From the NCBI GenBank assembly GCA_902482615.1, contig CABTAA010000010.1, positions 1 through 16,224 of the forward strand: a stretch of 16,224 nt of DNA, written 5' to 3'. The position numbers and the translations under genes are program-made. The DNA comes from an uncultured Collinsella sp. GTDB taxonomy: Bacteria > Actinomycetota > Coriobacteriia > Coriobacteriales > Coriobacteriaceae. Below the pieces are notes generated by a model. The model saw only the letters and a program-made list of their open reading frames with translations, did not search any database and was not told the DNA's origin. Shown here one piece after another: positions 1-9,000 of the stretch. Position 1 is the stretch's first letter, and every line of letters starts with the position of its first letter.

Positions 1-153
1 AAGCTGGTGAGCAATTGCGTCAAGTGCGGTAAATGCGCACGTCACTGCCCGCAGCATATCGATATTCCCGAGCGTCTCGATGATGTGCGCCGACGTTTCC
101 AGCCTGGCCCCGTAACGGCCGCGCTTAAAGCCTTTTGTAAAACGCGTTCCTGA
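1..153 (+). CDS. C-terminal end of a [4Fe-4S]-containing oxidoreductase, probably aldo/keto reductase family (5' truncated)
   Basis: Only the last 50 codons are in the window, read in frame 1 to a TGA at 151-153. The fragment contains CVKCGKCARHCP (residues 6-17 of the fragment), a CxxCxxCxxxCP ferredoxin motif that would ligate one [4Fe-4S] cluster. It is followed by QHIDIPERLDDVRRRF, a tail seen in aldo/keto reductases of anaerobes that carry a C-terminal ferredoxin-like domain. The catalytic barrel lies outside the window, so the family call rests on this tail alone; another ferredoxin-tailed protein is possible. The stop codon is inside the first copy of an 86-nt palindromic repeat. Confidence 0.65.
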   Translation, partial: KLVSNCVKCGKCARHCPQHIDIPERLDDVRRRFQPGPVTAALKAFCKTRS

Positions 154-235
154 TGCCCCTTTTATAACTTGCGGTGGAATAGTTCCTGTTTGCGGCAGAA
201 TAGGGGCCAAACAGGAACTATTCCACCGCAACTGA
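150..235. repeat. 86-nt palindromic repeat, copy 1
   Basis: Arms of 24 nt at 169-192 and 208-231 are perfectly complementary, with a 15-nt loop at 193-207. The same 86 nt recur at 1331-1416 with only two differences (168 C against 1349 G; 223 C against 1404 T). GCCCC at 155-159 can pair with GGGGC in the loop (203-207), a possible pseudoknot, or alternatively CCCCTT (156-161) with AAGGGG (235-240). Both options survive in copy 2. The element overlaps the upstream stop codon and ends just before the ribosome binding site of the next gene. It resembles a REP/BIME-like dispersed element. No target-site duplication or transposase is visible. Confidence 0.85.
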
Positions 236-246
236 AGGGGGCTGTC

Positions 247-1266
247 GTGGACCATCGGGATTCATGTGATGATTTACGTGAGGTTCGTTGGGGCGTTTTG
301 GGCGCTGGGAACATTTCGCATCGATTTGCATCGTCGCTCAAGGAGGTGGACGGGGCACGGCTTGTGGCTGCCGCCGGTCGCACTCCTTCGCATGTTGAGG
401 AGTTTTGCAGGGCGTTTTCGATTGATGCCGCGCACAGTTATGCCACGGCTGACGATAGCGGCGATGCGGCTTATGATGCGTTGATTGCCGACCCCGATGT
501 CGACGCAATCTACTTGGCTCTTCCGCATGGCATGCATACGCGTTGGGCCTGTCGCGCGCTGCGCGCCGGAAAGGCCGTGCTGTGCGAAAAGCCGGCCGTT
601 TTGAATGAAGAAGAGGCTCTCTCGATTGCCTCCACCTCTCGCGAGCGCGGCGTACTGTTTATGGAGGCGATGAAAAATCGGTTTTGTCCGATGCGTACTC
701 GCGTGAAGGTCTTGCTTGCGTCGGGCGAGCTCGGCCGTATCGTCTCGATTGAAAGCGTGCAAAAACTCGATTATGGTGAGCCCCCTTCGAGTTATCTGCT
801 CGACCCGTTGCAGGGTGGCTGTCTATATGACATGGGCTGCTATGCGGTCGGTTGGTTTGAGGATTTGCTCACGGGCGCGTGCGAGGTTTCGTCTCGTGAA
901 GTTCGCTGGCGTGACGTATCGGTCGGCCGCGTGGATTGGGCCGACGAGGTCCGTATGAGCGTCGGCGGCATACCCATTCATATGGTGTGCGATGGCAAAG
1001 CAGCATATGAAAGCCGCTTAACGATTGCCTGCGAGCGGGGCTCGTTGGAAATCGAGCGCCTCCATCGCCCCGAGCTCGCCCATGTGAAGTACTCCGACGG
1101 ACGAATGCTCGAAATAAATGCCCCGTTTGAGGTCGATGATTTCTACGGCGAAATCCAGCATGCGACCCAGCTCATCCGGGCGGGGAAACTCGAGAGTCCC
1201 GTCATGCCCCTTGCCGCCACACAGCGCTGCGCGCGCATTATCGATGCAATCCGTCTAGCCCTCTAG
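247..1266 (+). CDS. Gfo/Idh/MocA-family NAD(P)-dependent oxidoreductase
   Basis: A 339-residue protein with the usual family length and layout. An N-terminal Rossmann fold carries the nucleotide-binding GVLGAGNI (residues 16-23). The family signature EKP is at residues 114-116, its lysine being the usual catalytic residue. A C-terminal substrate domain contains DMGCYAVGW (195-203), resembling the dihydrodiol-dehydrogenase-like subgroup, where a Tyr or His after Cys contributes to catalysis. The substrate is probably a sugar, inositol or diol and cannot be told from sequence. I chose GTG at 247 because AAGGGGG (235-241) sits 5 nt upstream. The frame stays open to a TTG at 169, but that start lies inside the hairpin repeat. 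The gene stands alone, bracketed by the two palindromic repeats. Confidence 0.85.
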   Translation: MDHRDSCDDLREVRWGVLGAGNISHRFASSLKEVDGARLVAAAGRTPSHVEEFCRAFSIDAAHSYATADDSGDAAYDALIADPDVDAIYLALPHGMHTRWACRALRAGKAVLCEKPAVLNEEEALSIASTSRERGVLFMEAMKNRFCPMRTRVKVLLASGELGRIVSIESVQKLDYGEPPSSYLLDPLQGGCLYDMGCYAVGWFEDLLTGACEVSSREVRWRDVSVGRVDWADEVRMSVGGIPIHMVCDGKAAYESRLTIACERGSLEIERLHRPELAHVKYSDGRMLEINAPFEVDDFYGEIQHATQLIRAGKLESPVMPLAATQRCARIIDAIRLAL

Positions 1267-1330
1267 GACTTGGCGCTGACACGTAGGGGATCATGACGCC
1301 GGCGACCGTGGTGCTTGGTGGCCCGCGCCT

Positions 1331-1416
1331 CTGATGCCCCTTTTATAAGTTGCGGTGGAATAGTTCCTGTTTGCGGCAGAATAGGGGCCAAACAGGAACT
1401 ATTTCACCGCAACTGA
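1331..1416. repeat. 86-nt palindromic repeat, copy 2
   Basis: Direct repeat of 150-235 with 84 of 86 positions identical. The arm pairing is kept: the C-to-T change at 1404 gives a G-U pair, and the G at 1349 extends the stem by two pairs relative to copy 1. The loop GGGGC (1384-1388) can still pair with GCCCC (1336-1340). It lies between the oxidoreductase stop and the nfo start. There is no T-tract, so it is not a classical terminator. Confidence 0.85.
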
Positions 1417-1432
1417 TGAGGGGGAGCTGGAG

Positions 1433-2299
1433 ATGCTGACGATTGGGTGCCATCTTTCGACGACGAAGGGCTATCGGGCGATGGGGGAGACGGCGCTGTC
1501 CATTGGCGCCAATACCTTTGCATTCTTTACGCGCAACCCGCGCGGCGGCAAGGCGAAAGACCTTGATATGGATGACGTGGCGGCCCTGCGCGAGCTTATG
1601 GAGCAAAACGACTTTGGCCCGCTCGTGGTTCATGCCCCGTATACCTATAACCCCTGCTCAGCCAAAGAGCGGGCGCGTGAGTTTGCCCTGGAGGCCATGG
1701 CAGAGGACCTACGGCGCATGGAAGCGCTGCCCGGCAACTACTACAACTTCCATCCCGGTGCGCATGTGGGGCAGGGCTCCGACGCCGGCATTCAGATGAT
1801 CGTCGACACCCTGTGCCAGGTGATGTTTGAGGGCCAGCAGACGACGGTGCTGCTCGAGACCATGGCCGGCAAGGGAACCGAGGTGGGCCGCAGCTTTGAG
1901 GAGCTGGCGCGCATTATCGAGGGTGTTGCTGCCAGACGTCCAGAGCTATCGGACAAGCTGGGCGTGTGTCTGGACACCTGCCATGTGAGCGATGCTGGCT
2001 ACGACATCATCCATGATCTGGACGGCGTGCTCGATGAGTTCGATGGTGTGGTAGGTATCGAGCGCTTGCGCGCCGTGCATATCAATGACTCCAAGAATCC
2101 CTGCGGCGCCCATAAGGATCGCCACGAGTGCATCGGCAAGGGCTACCTGGGTAGTGAAGAGTTTGGCGGCGGTATGCGGGTTATGCAGAATATTGTATCG
2201 AATGGCCGCTTGCGCGCATTGCCATTCATTTTGGAGACACCGAACGAACTTGCAGGTTATGCGGCTGAAATCAAACTGTTAAGGTCGTTGCAGCAGTAA
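1433..2299 (+). CDS. nfo: Endonuclease IV (apurinic/apyrimidinic endonuclease)
   Basis: A 288-residue cytoplasmic TIM-barrel enzyme of base-excision repair. It cleaves 5' of abasic sites and removes 3' blocking groups using three zinc ions. All nine zinc ligands of the family can be placed: H67 (VVHAPY), H107 (FHPGAH), E142 (LLETMAG), D181 and H184 (CLDTCH), H216 (HINDSKN), D229 and H231 (HKDRHE) and E268 (ILETPN). The length matches E. coli Nfo closely. The start ATG follows GGGGAG/GGAG just downstream of the second palindromic repeat. It appears to be a single-gene unit; the next gene has its own promoter-like sequence about 60 nt downstream. Confidence 0.97.
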   Translation: MLTIGCHLSTTKGYRAMGETALSIGANTFAFFTRNPRGGKAKDLDMDDVAALRELMEQNDFGPLVVHAPYTYNPCSAKERAREFALEAMAEDLRRMEALPGNYYNFHPGAHVGQGSDAGIQMIVDTLCQVMFEGQQTTVLLETMAGKGTEVGRSFEELARIIEGVAARRPELSDKLGVCLDTCHVSDAGYDIIHDLDGVLDEFDGVVGIERLRAVHINDSKNPCGAHKDRHECIGKGYLGSEEFGGGMRVMQNIVSNGRLRALPFILETPNELAGYAAEIKLLRSLQQ

Positions 2300-2360
2300 C
2301 GGCCGCCATAAAGTGGAGTGCTCCATTCATGTTATGGGTTTGTTTCAATCAGTTTTTTAA

Positions 2361-2389
2361 TTGCAGATTCTTCCAAGCGGGTGCATAAT
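2361..2389 (+). promoter_or_regulatory. Candidate promoter for the amino-acid ABC operon
   Basis: TTGCAG (2361-2366) and CATAAT (2384-2389) are separated by 17 nt, about 57 nt upstream of the binding-protein start. The -10 matches the consensus at 5 of 6 positions, the -35 at only 3 of 6. Confidence 0.4.
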
Positions 2390-2446
2390 AACCCTCAGTT
2401 TTTGCAGACCTCTGAATCAAACGGGGTCACCGGAAGGAGACTGATT

Positions 2447-3307
2447 ATGAAGCTGAAGAAGCTTGGCGCATTTGCCGCCACGGGTGCTATGGCGCTCGCC
2501 CTCGCTCTGACGGGCTGCGGCTCGTCCAACGCCACCTCTGGTTCCAATGCCGGTTCCAGCAGCTCTGACGACGCCAAGGTCGAGAAGGTCGACGGCTCCA
2601 AGGAGTACGCGCTCGTCAAGGACGGTACGCTGACCGTCGGCACCTCTGCCGAGTACGCTCCGTTTGAGTACAAGGATGACAACGGCGATTATCAGGGCTT
2701 TGACCTTGAGCTCATCAAGGCTATCGGCGACAAGCTGGGTCTGGATGTCGAGTACGTCAACAATGACTTTGACACGCTGGTTCCGGGCGTCGCTTCGGGC
2801 GCCAAGTATGACGTCTCCATCGCGGCTATCACCGACACGCCCGAGCGTGAGAAGGAAGTCACTTTCTCCGATTCCTACTACATGGACGATCAGGCTATCG
2901 TGACCAAGGTCGATAGCACCGACATCACGGCCGACAACTACAGCGAGAAGCTCAACAACGCCGACGCTACCATCATCGTCCAGTCTGGCTCGACCGCCGA
3001 GTCCTTTGCCCAGGAGAACTTCCCCAAGGCCAAGATCGTCCCCTACAAGGACGCTACCGAGTGCTTCAGCGCCCTGCAGTCCGATAAGGGCGACGCCGTA
3101 GTCACCAACCGCTCCGTTGCCAGCCAGCTGACCGCCGAGCAGTTCAACACCTGCCAGACCATTAAGCAGATCAGCACCGGCGAGGAGTACGCCATCGCCA
3201 TCAACCAGGGCAACACCAAGCTCAAGGACGATATCAACCAGGCCATCAAGGACCTGACCGACGACGGTACCGTCGACGCCCTCATGGCTAAGTACAACAT
3301 CAAGTAA
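2447..3307 (+). CDS. Amino-acid ABC transporter substrate-binding lipoprotein
   Basis: A 286-residue exported lipoprotein that should deliver a polar or charged amino acid to the adjacent permease. The N-terminus MKLKKLG, a hydrophobic stretch and lipobox LTGC give a lipidated Cys24. A Ser/Gly/Asn-rich linker (25-42) follows, then a family-3 solute-binding domain (about 60-286). Recognisable blocks are TVGTSAEYAPFEY, QGFDLELIKAIGDKLG and ITDTPEREKEVTFSDSYY. The arginine in the last block (R134) corresponds to the residue that binds the ligand alpha-carboxylate in HisJ-like proteins, supporting an amino-acid ligand. Specificity is not resolved. ATG 2447 is chosen over upstream in-frame codons because of AAGGAG at 2434-2439 and the signal peptide. 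First gene of a three-gene importer operon. Confidence 0.93.
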   Translation: MKLKKLGAFAATGAMALALALTGCGSSNATSGSNAGSSSSDDAKVEKVDGSKEYALVKDGTLTVGTSAEYAPFEYKDDNGDYQGFDLELIKAIGDKLGLDVEYVNNDFDTLVPGVASGAKYDVSIAAITDTPEREKEVTFSDSYYMDDQAIVTKVDSTDITADNYSEKLNNADATIIVQSGSTAESFAQENFPKAKIVPYKDATECFSALQSDKGDAVVTNRSVASQLTAEQFNTCQTIKQISTGEEYAIAINQGNTKLKDDINQAIKDLTDDGTVDALMAKYNIK

Positions 3308-3324
3308 AATAGCTACTTGATTGC

Positions 3325-3369
3325 GCGCGGGCCCTTTCCGTTTTGGCGGAGAGGGCCCTTGCGCTTCTC
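3325..3369 (+). terminator. Hairpin between binding-protein and permease genes (partial terminator or mRNA-stability element)
   Basis: A 12-bp stem, GGGCCCTTTCCG (3329-3340) with CGGAGAGGGCCC (3347-3358), one G-U pair, loop TTTTGG. It is followed by TTGCGCTTCTCTT, only moderately T-rich. Its place directly after the binding-protein gene fits the common arrangement that yields more binding protein than membrane components. Confidence 0.65.
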
Positions 3370-3425
3370 TTGACGGAGAGCATTTCCGTCTCGTTTTGCC
3401 GGCAACTTCTACGATAGGAGCCACC

Positions 3426-4787
3426 TTGTCTCGACTGAACAAAGGGGCCACGGAGCAGCGTTTTCCACTGCCCGCCTTGCTCCAAAAGCTAGTCTGCGTC
3501 ATGGCCGTGGCGCTCGCGCTGGTGTGCGCGGGGGCATATGCGCCCACGACCGCCCAGGCGCTTGAGACCGCAAAGATTACCGCCCGACCCAATACCGGTT
3601 CGGGTAGCGCTGTGGTCGGCGGCACCGAGACGCGCATTACCTGGGAGGTCCAGGCCGATGCCGACGAGGAGCTGAGCGGTCTTTCGCTGACGTTTGTCGA
3701 CGGCACGACGTTTGGTACCGATGACACGCGATTGACGATGCTCTCGGGCGAGGACCTCATGGATCGTACGCCCATGAAGCCCACGTGCAAGGCTGACGGC
3801 CAGACGCTCAAGATCGACTTTGGCGAGACGGCGCCTGCCGGCGGCTTTTTCCGTGTCGAGGTCTACGGCGTGACGTTTCCCGTCGAGGGCGGCGACGAGG
3901 CCTTTAGCGGAACCTACACTTTGGCCGACGGTTCGACCAAGAAGATTTCCAAGATTCCTTCCGTCGAGATTAAGGGCGTGACGGCATTCGATAACTTCTT
4001 GGCCGATCTTAAGGAGCAGCCGTGGGTCGAGGCATGGAATTCCAACATGTTCCTTCGCCTGTTCCTGAACCCGGTCATTTTGGTCCAGAGCCTGCCGATC
4101 GTTTTCAAAGGCTTCCTCATGTCGCTCTCGATCGTGCTCGTGGCGTTTCCGCTGGCAATTCCCTTTGGCTTTGCCTTGTCGCTCATGCGTATCTCCAAGT
4201 CGCGCATCCTGCGTTGCCTTGCCGGCATCTATGTGAATATCATCCGTGGTACGCCGGCGTTCCTGCAGATCTACATCGCGTTCTTTGGCCTGCCACTTGC
4301 CGGCGTCAAGGTGGACGACTATGTGTTGGGCGTCATCGTCATGGCCATGAACTCGTCCGCCTACCTGTGCGAGATCTTCCGCGCCGGTATTCAGTCGATC
4401 CCCAAGGGCCAAAACGAGGCCGCGCGTTCGCTGGGCATGAATGCCTTCCAGACGCTGCTCTACGTTATGATTCCCCAGACGTTCCGCAATGTTTTGCCTA
4501 CGTTGACCAGTGAGTTCATCCTGCTTTACAAGGATACGTCGCTGCTCGCGGCCGTGGGCGTGGTTGAGATCGTCATGAACGCCCGTACCATCGTAGCCAC
4601 GACGGGCTCCATCACGCCGTATGTGGTTGCCGCCCTGTTCTATCTGGTCATCACCCTGCCGCTTGCGCGTTTGGTGAGCGGTCTTGAGGCGAGGCTTCTG
4701 GGGACGGCCGAAACCAAAAAGAAGCGTCCCGCCAAGAGTGCCGGACAGGTTGTCGCGACGCCCGCCGATCACATCGCCGGTCTGTAA
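3426..4787 (+). CDS. Amino-acid ABC transporter permease with an exported N-terminal domain
   Basis: A 453-residue membrane protein, about twice the length of a normal HisM/GlnP-type permease (roughly 220 residues). Residues 1-45 look like a signal peptide with a hydrophobic core around 21-37 and an AQA cleavage-like end at 43-45. Residues about 46-200 form a hydrophilic, beta-rich domain I do not recognise. The permease core is about 215-435, with several membrane helices and the EAA loop at residues 331-351 (EAARSLGMNAFQTL...), which contacts the ATPase. The tail is basic (KKKRPAK). I chose TTG 3426 because AGGAG (3416-3420) lies 5 nt upstream and the signal peptide starts cleanly. It lies between its binding protein and ATPase genes, with only 12 nt to the latter. 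Confidence 0.9.
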   Translation: MSRLNKGATEQRFPLPALLQKLVCVMAVALALVCAGAYAPTTAQALETAKITARPNTGSGSAVVGGTETRITWEVQADADEELSGLSLTFVDGTTFGTDDTRLTMLSGEDLMDRTPMKPTCKADGQTLKIDFGETAPAGGFFRVEVYGVTFPVEGGDEAFSGTYTLADGSTKKISKIPSVEIKGVTAFDNFLADLKEQPWVEAWNSNMFLRLFLNPVILVQSLPIVFKGFLMSLSIVLVAFPLAIPFGFALSLMRISKSRILRCLAGIYVNIIRGTPAFLQIYIAFFGLPLAGVKVDDYVLGVIVMAMNSSAYLCEIFRAGIQSIPKGQNEAARSLGMNAFQTLLYVMIPQTFRNVLPTLTSEFILLYKDTSLLAAVGVVEIVMNARTIVATTGSITPYVVAALFYLVITLPLARLVSGLEARLLGTAETKKKRPAKSAGQVVATPADHIAGL

Positions 4788-4799
4788 GGAGGTCCTATC

Positions 4800-5552
<753 letters not shown>

Positions 5553-5593
5553 CTGATCGGCAGCGTCTCGGAATGAGAGTTTGCTTGAGCGGG

Positions 5594-5633
5594 CGGGGTC
5601 GTAGCAATGATGCTGCGGCCCCGTTTTGCATTT
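5594..5633 (+). terminator. Intrinsic terminator of the amino-acid ABC operon
   Basis: A 12-bp stem CGGGGTCGTAGC (5594-5605) with GCTGCGGCCCCG (5612-5623), two G-U pairs, loop AATGAT, tail TTTTGCATTT. Confidence 0.85.
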
Positions 5634-5732
5634 CGTATAAAGGTCTCGTCGTTGCCCTGGCCGACTTTTAACCACATTTTCGGTGAATTATGTGTGCGTG
5701 ATATCGGCGGACGCTCGTTGTCTGGTCTGCCA

Positions 5733-5738
5733 TACAAT
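5733..5738 (+). promoter_or_regulatory. Candidate -10 box for the riboswitch-led transcript
   Basis: TACAAT lies 25 nt before the first pairing strand of the riboswitch, a sensible distance for the transcript start. No convincing -35 is found 16-18 nt upstream (GACGCT at 17 nt), so this is tentative. The stretch 5634-5732 shows nothing else I can support. Confidence 0.3.
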
Positions 5739-5762
5739 TACATGCTGTTTGAAAAGAAGCCG

Positions 5763-5908
5763 GACCATGGGTGCGCTTGACGCATAAAAGGGAACTGGGT
5801 GGGAATCCCAGACAAGGCGGTTACTGTGTGCGGGGCTGTCCCGCGAGTCAGATTACTTGCCTATGGTCTTCTCGTGTCGAGGGTCTTTTGGGAGCCGCTG
5901 GATTCCGG
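5763..5908 (+). promoter_or_regulatory. Cobalamin (adenosylcobalamin-class) riboswitch
   Basis: The conserved core is visible. AAAAGGGAA is at 5786-5794, a short CTGGG...CCCAG hairpin follows, then GGCGGTTACTGT (5816-5827), a GCGGG...CCCGC hairpin (about 5830-5844), and the B12 box GAGTCAGATTACTTGCC (5845-5861). The closing stem P1 pairs 5763-5771 (GACCATGGG) with 5860-5868 (CCTATGGTC) over 9 bp with one wobble. A plausible L5-L13 kissing contact is GGCGGT (5816-5821) with GCCGCT (5894-5899), the latter in a loop closed by GGGA/TTCC. It sits about 160 nt before the start codon of the large surface protein and reads in the same direction, so it should lower that gene's expression when B12 is plentiful. 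Confidence 0.88.
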
Positions 5909-6071
5909 TGAGCAGAAGATGACATCATATTTGCCCCAAGCATCCCGTATGCGATGCGGGGGCATTGCCGCATGCTGTCAGGTGCGGGCGTTTCGCTGTG
6001 TCCCGTTTCCCTTTACATGGTCGGCCTCGATTCTTATTGGGGTAGTGATCTTCCAGACCAAGGGGGAAAGG
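5909..6071 (+). promoter_or_regulatory. Riboswitch expression platform / long 5' leader
   Basis: No stem followed by a T-tract is visible, so control is more likely translational. Two mutually exclusive hairpins share 5954-5959: CCCGTAT/ATGCGGG (5944-5950 with 5954-5960) and ATGCGG/CCGCAT (5954-5959 with 5968-5973). Nearer the gene, TTTCCCTTT (6006-6014) can pair over 9 bp (two G-U) with AGGGGGAAA (6061-6069), the ribosome binding site, leaving a 46-nt loop. The pairing is read by eye, without energies. Confidence 0.35.
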
Positions 6072-9000
6072 ATGCTCAACAACATCCGAACAGGTACGAG
6101 GAAATTCCTCATCGTGCTCATGGCGTTTATCTTTGCCAGTTCGAGCACGGGAATGACCGCGTTTGCCGAGGAGGTGAGCGCGGGCGTAGCCGCGGCGGCC
6201 GATCAGGTCACCGCGGCGGGCGATGATGGGCAGGGCAGGCCTAATGAAGATGAGCCTTCTGCCGACGCTGAAACCGGCATGGCAGATGGCGGCAGCACGC
6301 AGGAGCAGGAAAGCTCTGGTGTTGCCGTGCAGTCTGTTGCGTCCGAGGAAACGGTACCGGCTGCACAGGTCGAAGAAGCAGGTTCTTTCGCCACGGTAGT
6401 GCACTCGGGCGAGACGGTGGTCGTCAACGATGCGGCCGATATGCCCGAGACCATTGAGGCGGGTGCGACCGTCAAGCTCGGCGCGAATATTTCGATGGGC
6501 ACTGACCAGCAGATCGAGACCGTTGGCGGCACCCTGGATGGCCAGGGCCATACGGTCACCATTAACGGCAAGGCCGTTGCGAATAATGTGACCGGCTCGA
6601 TTCAGAACCTGGGCGTGACAGGCTCGGTCTCGAGCACCGACAATGTGGGCTCCATTGCCATGACACTTTCTGGCACCATCCAGATGTGTTGGTCCACGGC
6701 GAGTGTGAACCTTATCGGCTGGATGGGCTGTGCCGGTGGCCTGGTCGGCGGTATGACGTCCGGAAAGATCGTCAATTCCTATTTTGCCGGCTCAGGCGTT
6801 GAGATGAACGGTGGCCTGGTCGGTGAGGCTCAGGCCGGATCACTGTTGAACTGCCTATATACCGTAGGTTTTTCGCCTGCCGAGATGAACAACCCTAGCG
6901 GCTTTAACAAGGGAAACGCGGCTAAAGCCGCCGACCTCTCTTCTGCTAAATCACTCGACGTGCTCAATACCGATACGCCGTCGACTGGCTTTTCCTGGGT
7001 GTCCAATGGTGGCCTGCCCTTGCTTGTGAGCGGCTCTGCCCCCGTCGTTGTCAATAAGGACGCGCTCGTCGCGGCTATCACGGCCGCCGAGGCGCTCAAT
7101 GAGTCAGACTACACAACGGATTCTTGGTCCGCCTTTGCCGCTGCTCTTGCCGAAGCCAAAATCGTCAACGATAACGACGATGCATCTCAGTCCGATGTAA
7201 ATGCGGCGGTCAAGACGCTCAAGGATGCCTCGGATGCGCTTGAGAAAAAGAAGCCGACGGCTCCCGTCGCCCAGCCGGAGAGCGTCAAGCACATCTCGTC
7301 GCAGGATGACTTCATGTATATGAACGTCAAGGATGCGAGCAACTACTATGTGCTCGATAGCGACATTGTGATTGATGACGAATGGTTCTTCGGACCCACA
7401 GGCGAGCTCAATTGCACGTTTGACGGACAGGGTCACACTATTACCTTTGACAACAAGGGAGGCGTTAAGTCTCTGTTTGAGAGCGTTGGCTCCACCGGCG
7501 TCATCCAGAATGTCTCTTTTGCCGGTGAGCTCAAACAGGCCATGGACGGCAAGTCGTTTGGTCCGCTTGGCAATCAGGTAAAGGGCTCTGTCATTAATTG
7601 CTCCACGTCCGTTACAGGTAAGGGCGTTGCTGGCTTTGGCCGTACGCTCAAGGGCGGCGTGATCTCCAATTGCATGTCCACCGCCGCTTCGACCGGCGGC
7701 GTGCTCTTTGCGAGCTATGACTCCGGACAGCTTATCAATACGTACTGGCAGGAGGGCCTTACCAACAAGGTTGTCTTTCCCGCGGACGCGCTCGTTAACT
7801 CCTATGCTGTCGATACCGATGACATGAAGACGGCGACCTTTGTCGAAAATCTCAACGTCAATCGTGGTGAAAACGGTAGCGTGTGGGGTATGGGGTCTGA
7901 TGGCTTTCCGCACTTCGGTGAGAATCTAGACCACGAGTCTTCTGAGAGCCCTACTGCAAGCAATAAGTACGAGGTGAAGTTCACGTCTGCCCGTACCGGC
8001 AAGACCGTAACTGCTGCCGATGGTGTGCTCTGCCCGTCTCCCGACGACGTTGTGGTGGGCGAGAACGGTGCCGCCTGCGTTTCGGGCACGCTTGAGCTCG
8101 ATGGCCTGCCCAAGGATGCCAAGGTGACCTGGGGTACCCCAGATGCCAACAGGGGTGATATCGCCGTTAACGAGGAAACGGGCCTGCTGCACGTGTATAA
8201 CGACGCCGTAGGTACGGTAACCGCCACACTCCACAAGGACGACGGCACTACCGAGAACGTCGCGACCGTTGTGGTCAAGGCAGTGTCCAAACCGATCGAT
8301 GATTTTCAGATTTGGTATAACGGCGCAAACGTGACGGGCGGCACTATTGCGGTTGCGGGTTCCGAGGTCAAGAATCTTGAAGTCCGTGTTCATTACACCG
8401 ATGCCGCCGAGGGCGAGTACACTCCTGTTTCCTATGCGCGTTTTCGCTTTGTCGGCACGCCTGCGAACGTACTTTACTCCAATCCCGGATCCGCCTGCTT
8501 TTATTTTAAGAAGACGGGCGAGGCCACGATTCGGGTATCTTCACGCGCAAATCTCGATATCGCCTCCAAGAGCGTGACGGTCACGTCGAGCTATGTGCCA
8601 GCGACGAGCGTCTCGCTTGGCTATAACGAGGACGGCGAGACTGTCTATCTGCACGGTCGCAATCCGCTTGCCAAAGGCGCCTTCCTGACCGATAAGGCTG
8701 CGCCGGTTGTGGGACCCGAAAACGCGAGTGATCGCGCGTGCTACACGGTCACCTCGAGTGATTCTGCGGTTGCCGAGTACACTACGAGTGGCGAGATTGG
8801 CTTTACGCCGTATAAGGCCGGTAAGACGACATTTGAGGCGACGGTCGAAAACCAGGACGGCACCGTCATCTCCTCGGGTAAACGAGAGGTTACCTACGCT
8901 TACCGGAACCCACTGAAATCGGTGACAATCACAAATGCCCCCGCGTCCGTTAAGGCCGGTAAGACCGTCGAACTCAACCTGGGCTATACGGGTGAGAACG

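Noticed and set aside
169..246. In-frame extension of the oxidoreductase to a TTG at 169
   Set aside because: It would translate the hairpin repeat, has no ribosome binding site, and adds residues before the Rossmann fold that the family lacks.
2417..3811. Long minus-strand open frame opposite the binding protein gene
   Set aside because: Low-complexity Val/Leu/Gly/Asp reading opposite a clear lipoprotein gene, crossing a terminator and two real genes.
5799..6071. Open frame continuous with the surface protein upstream of 6072
   Set aside because: It runs through the cobalamin riboswitch; the signal peptide begins at 6072 after a good ribosome binding site.
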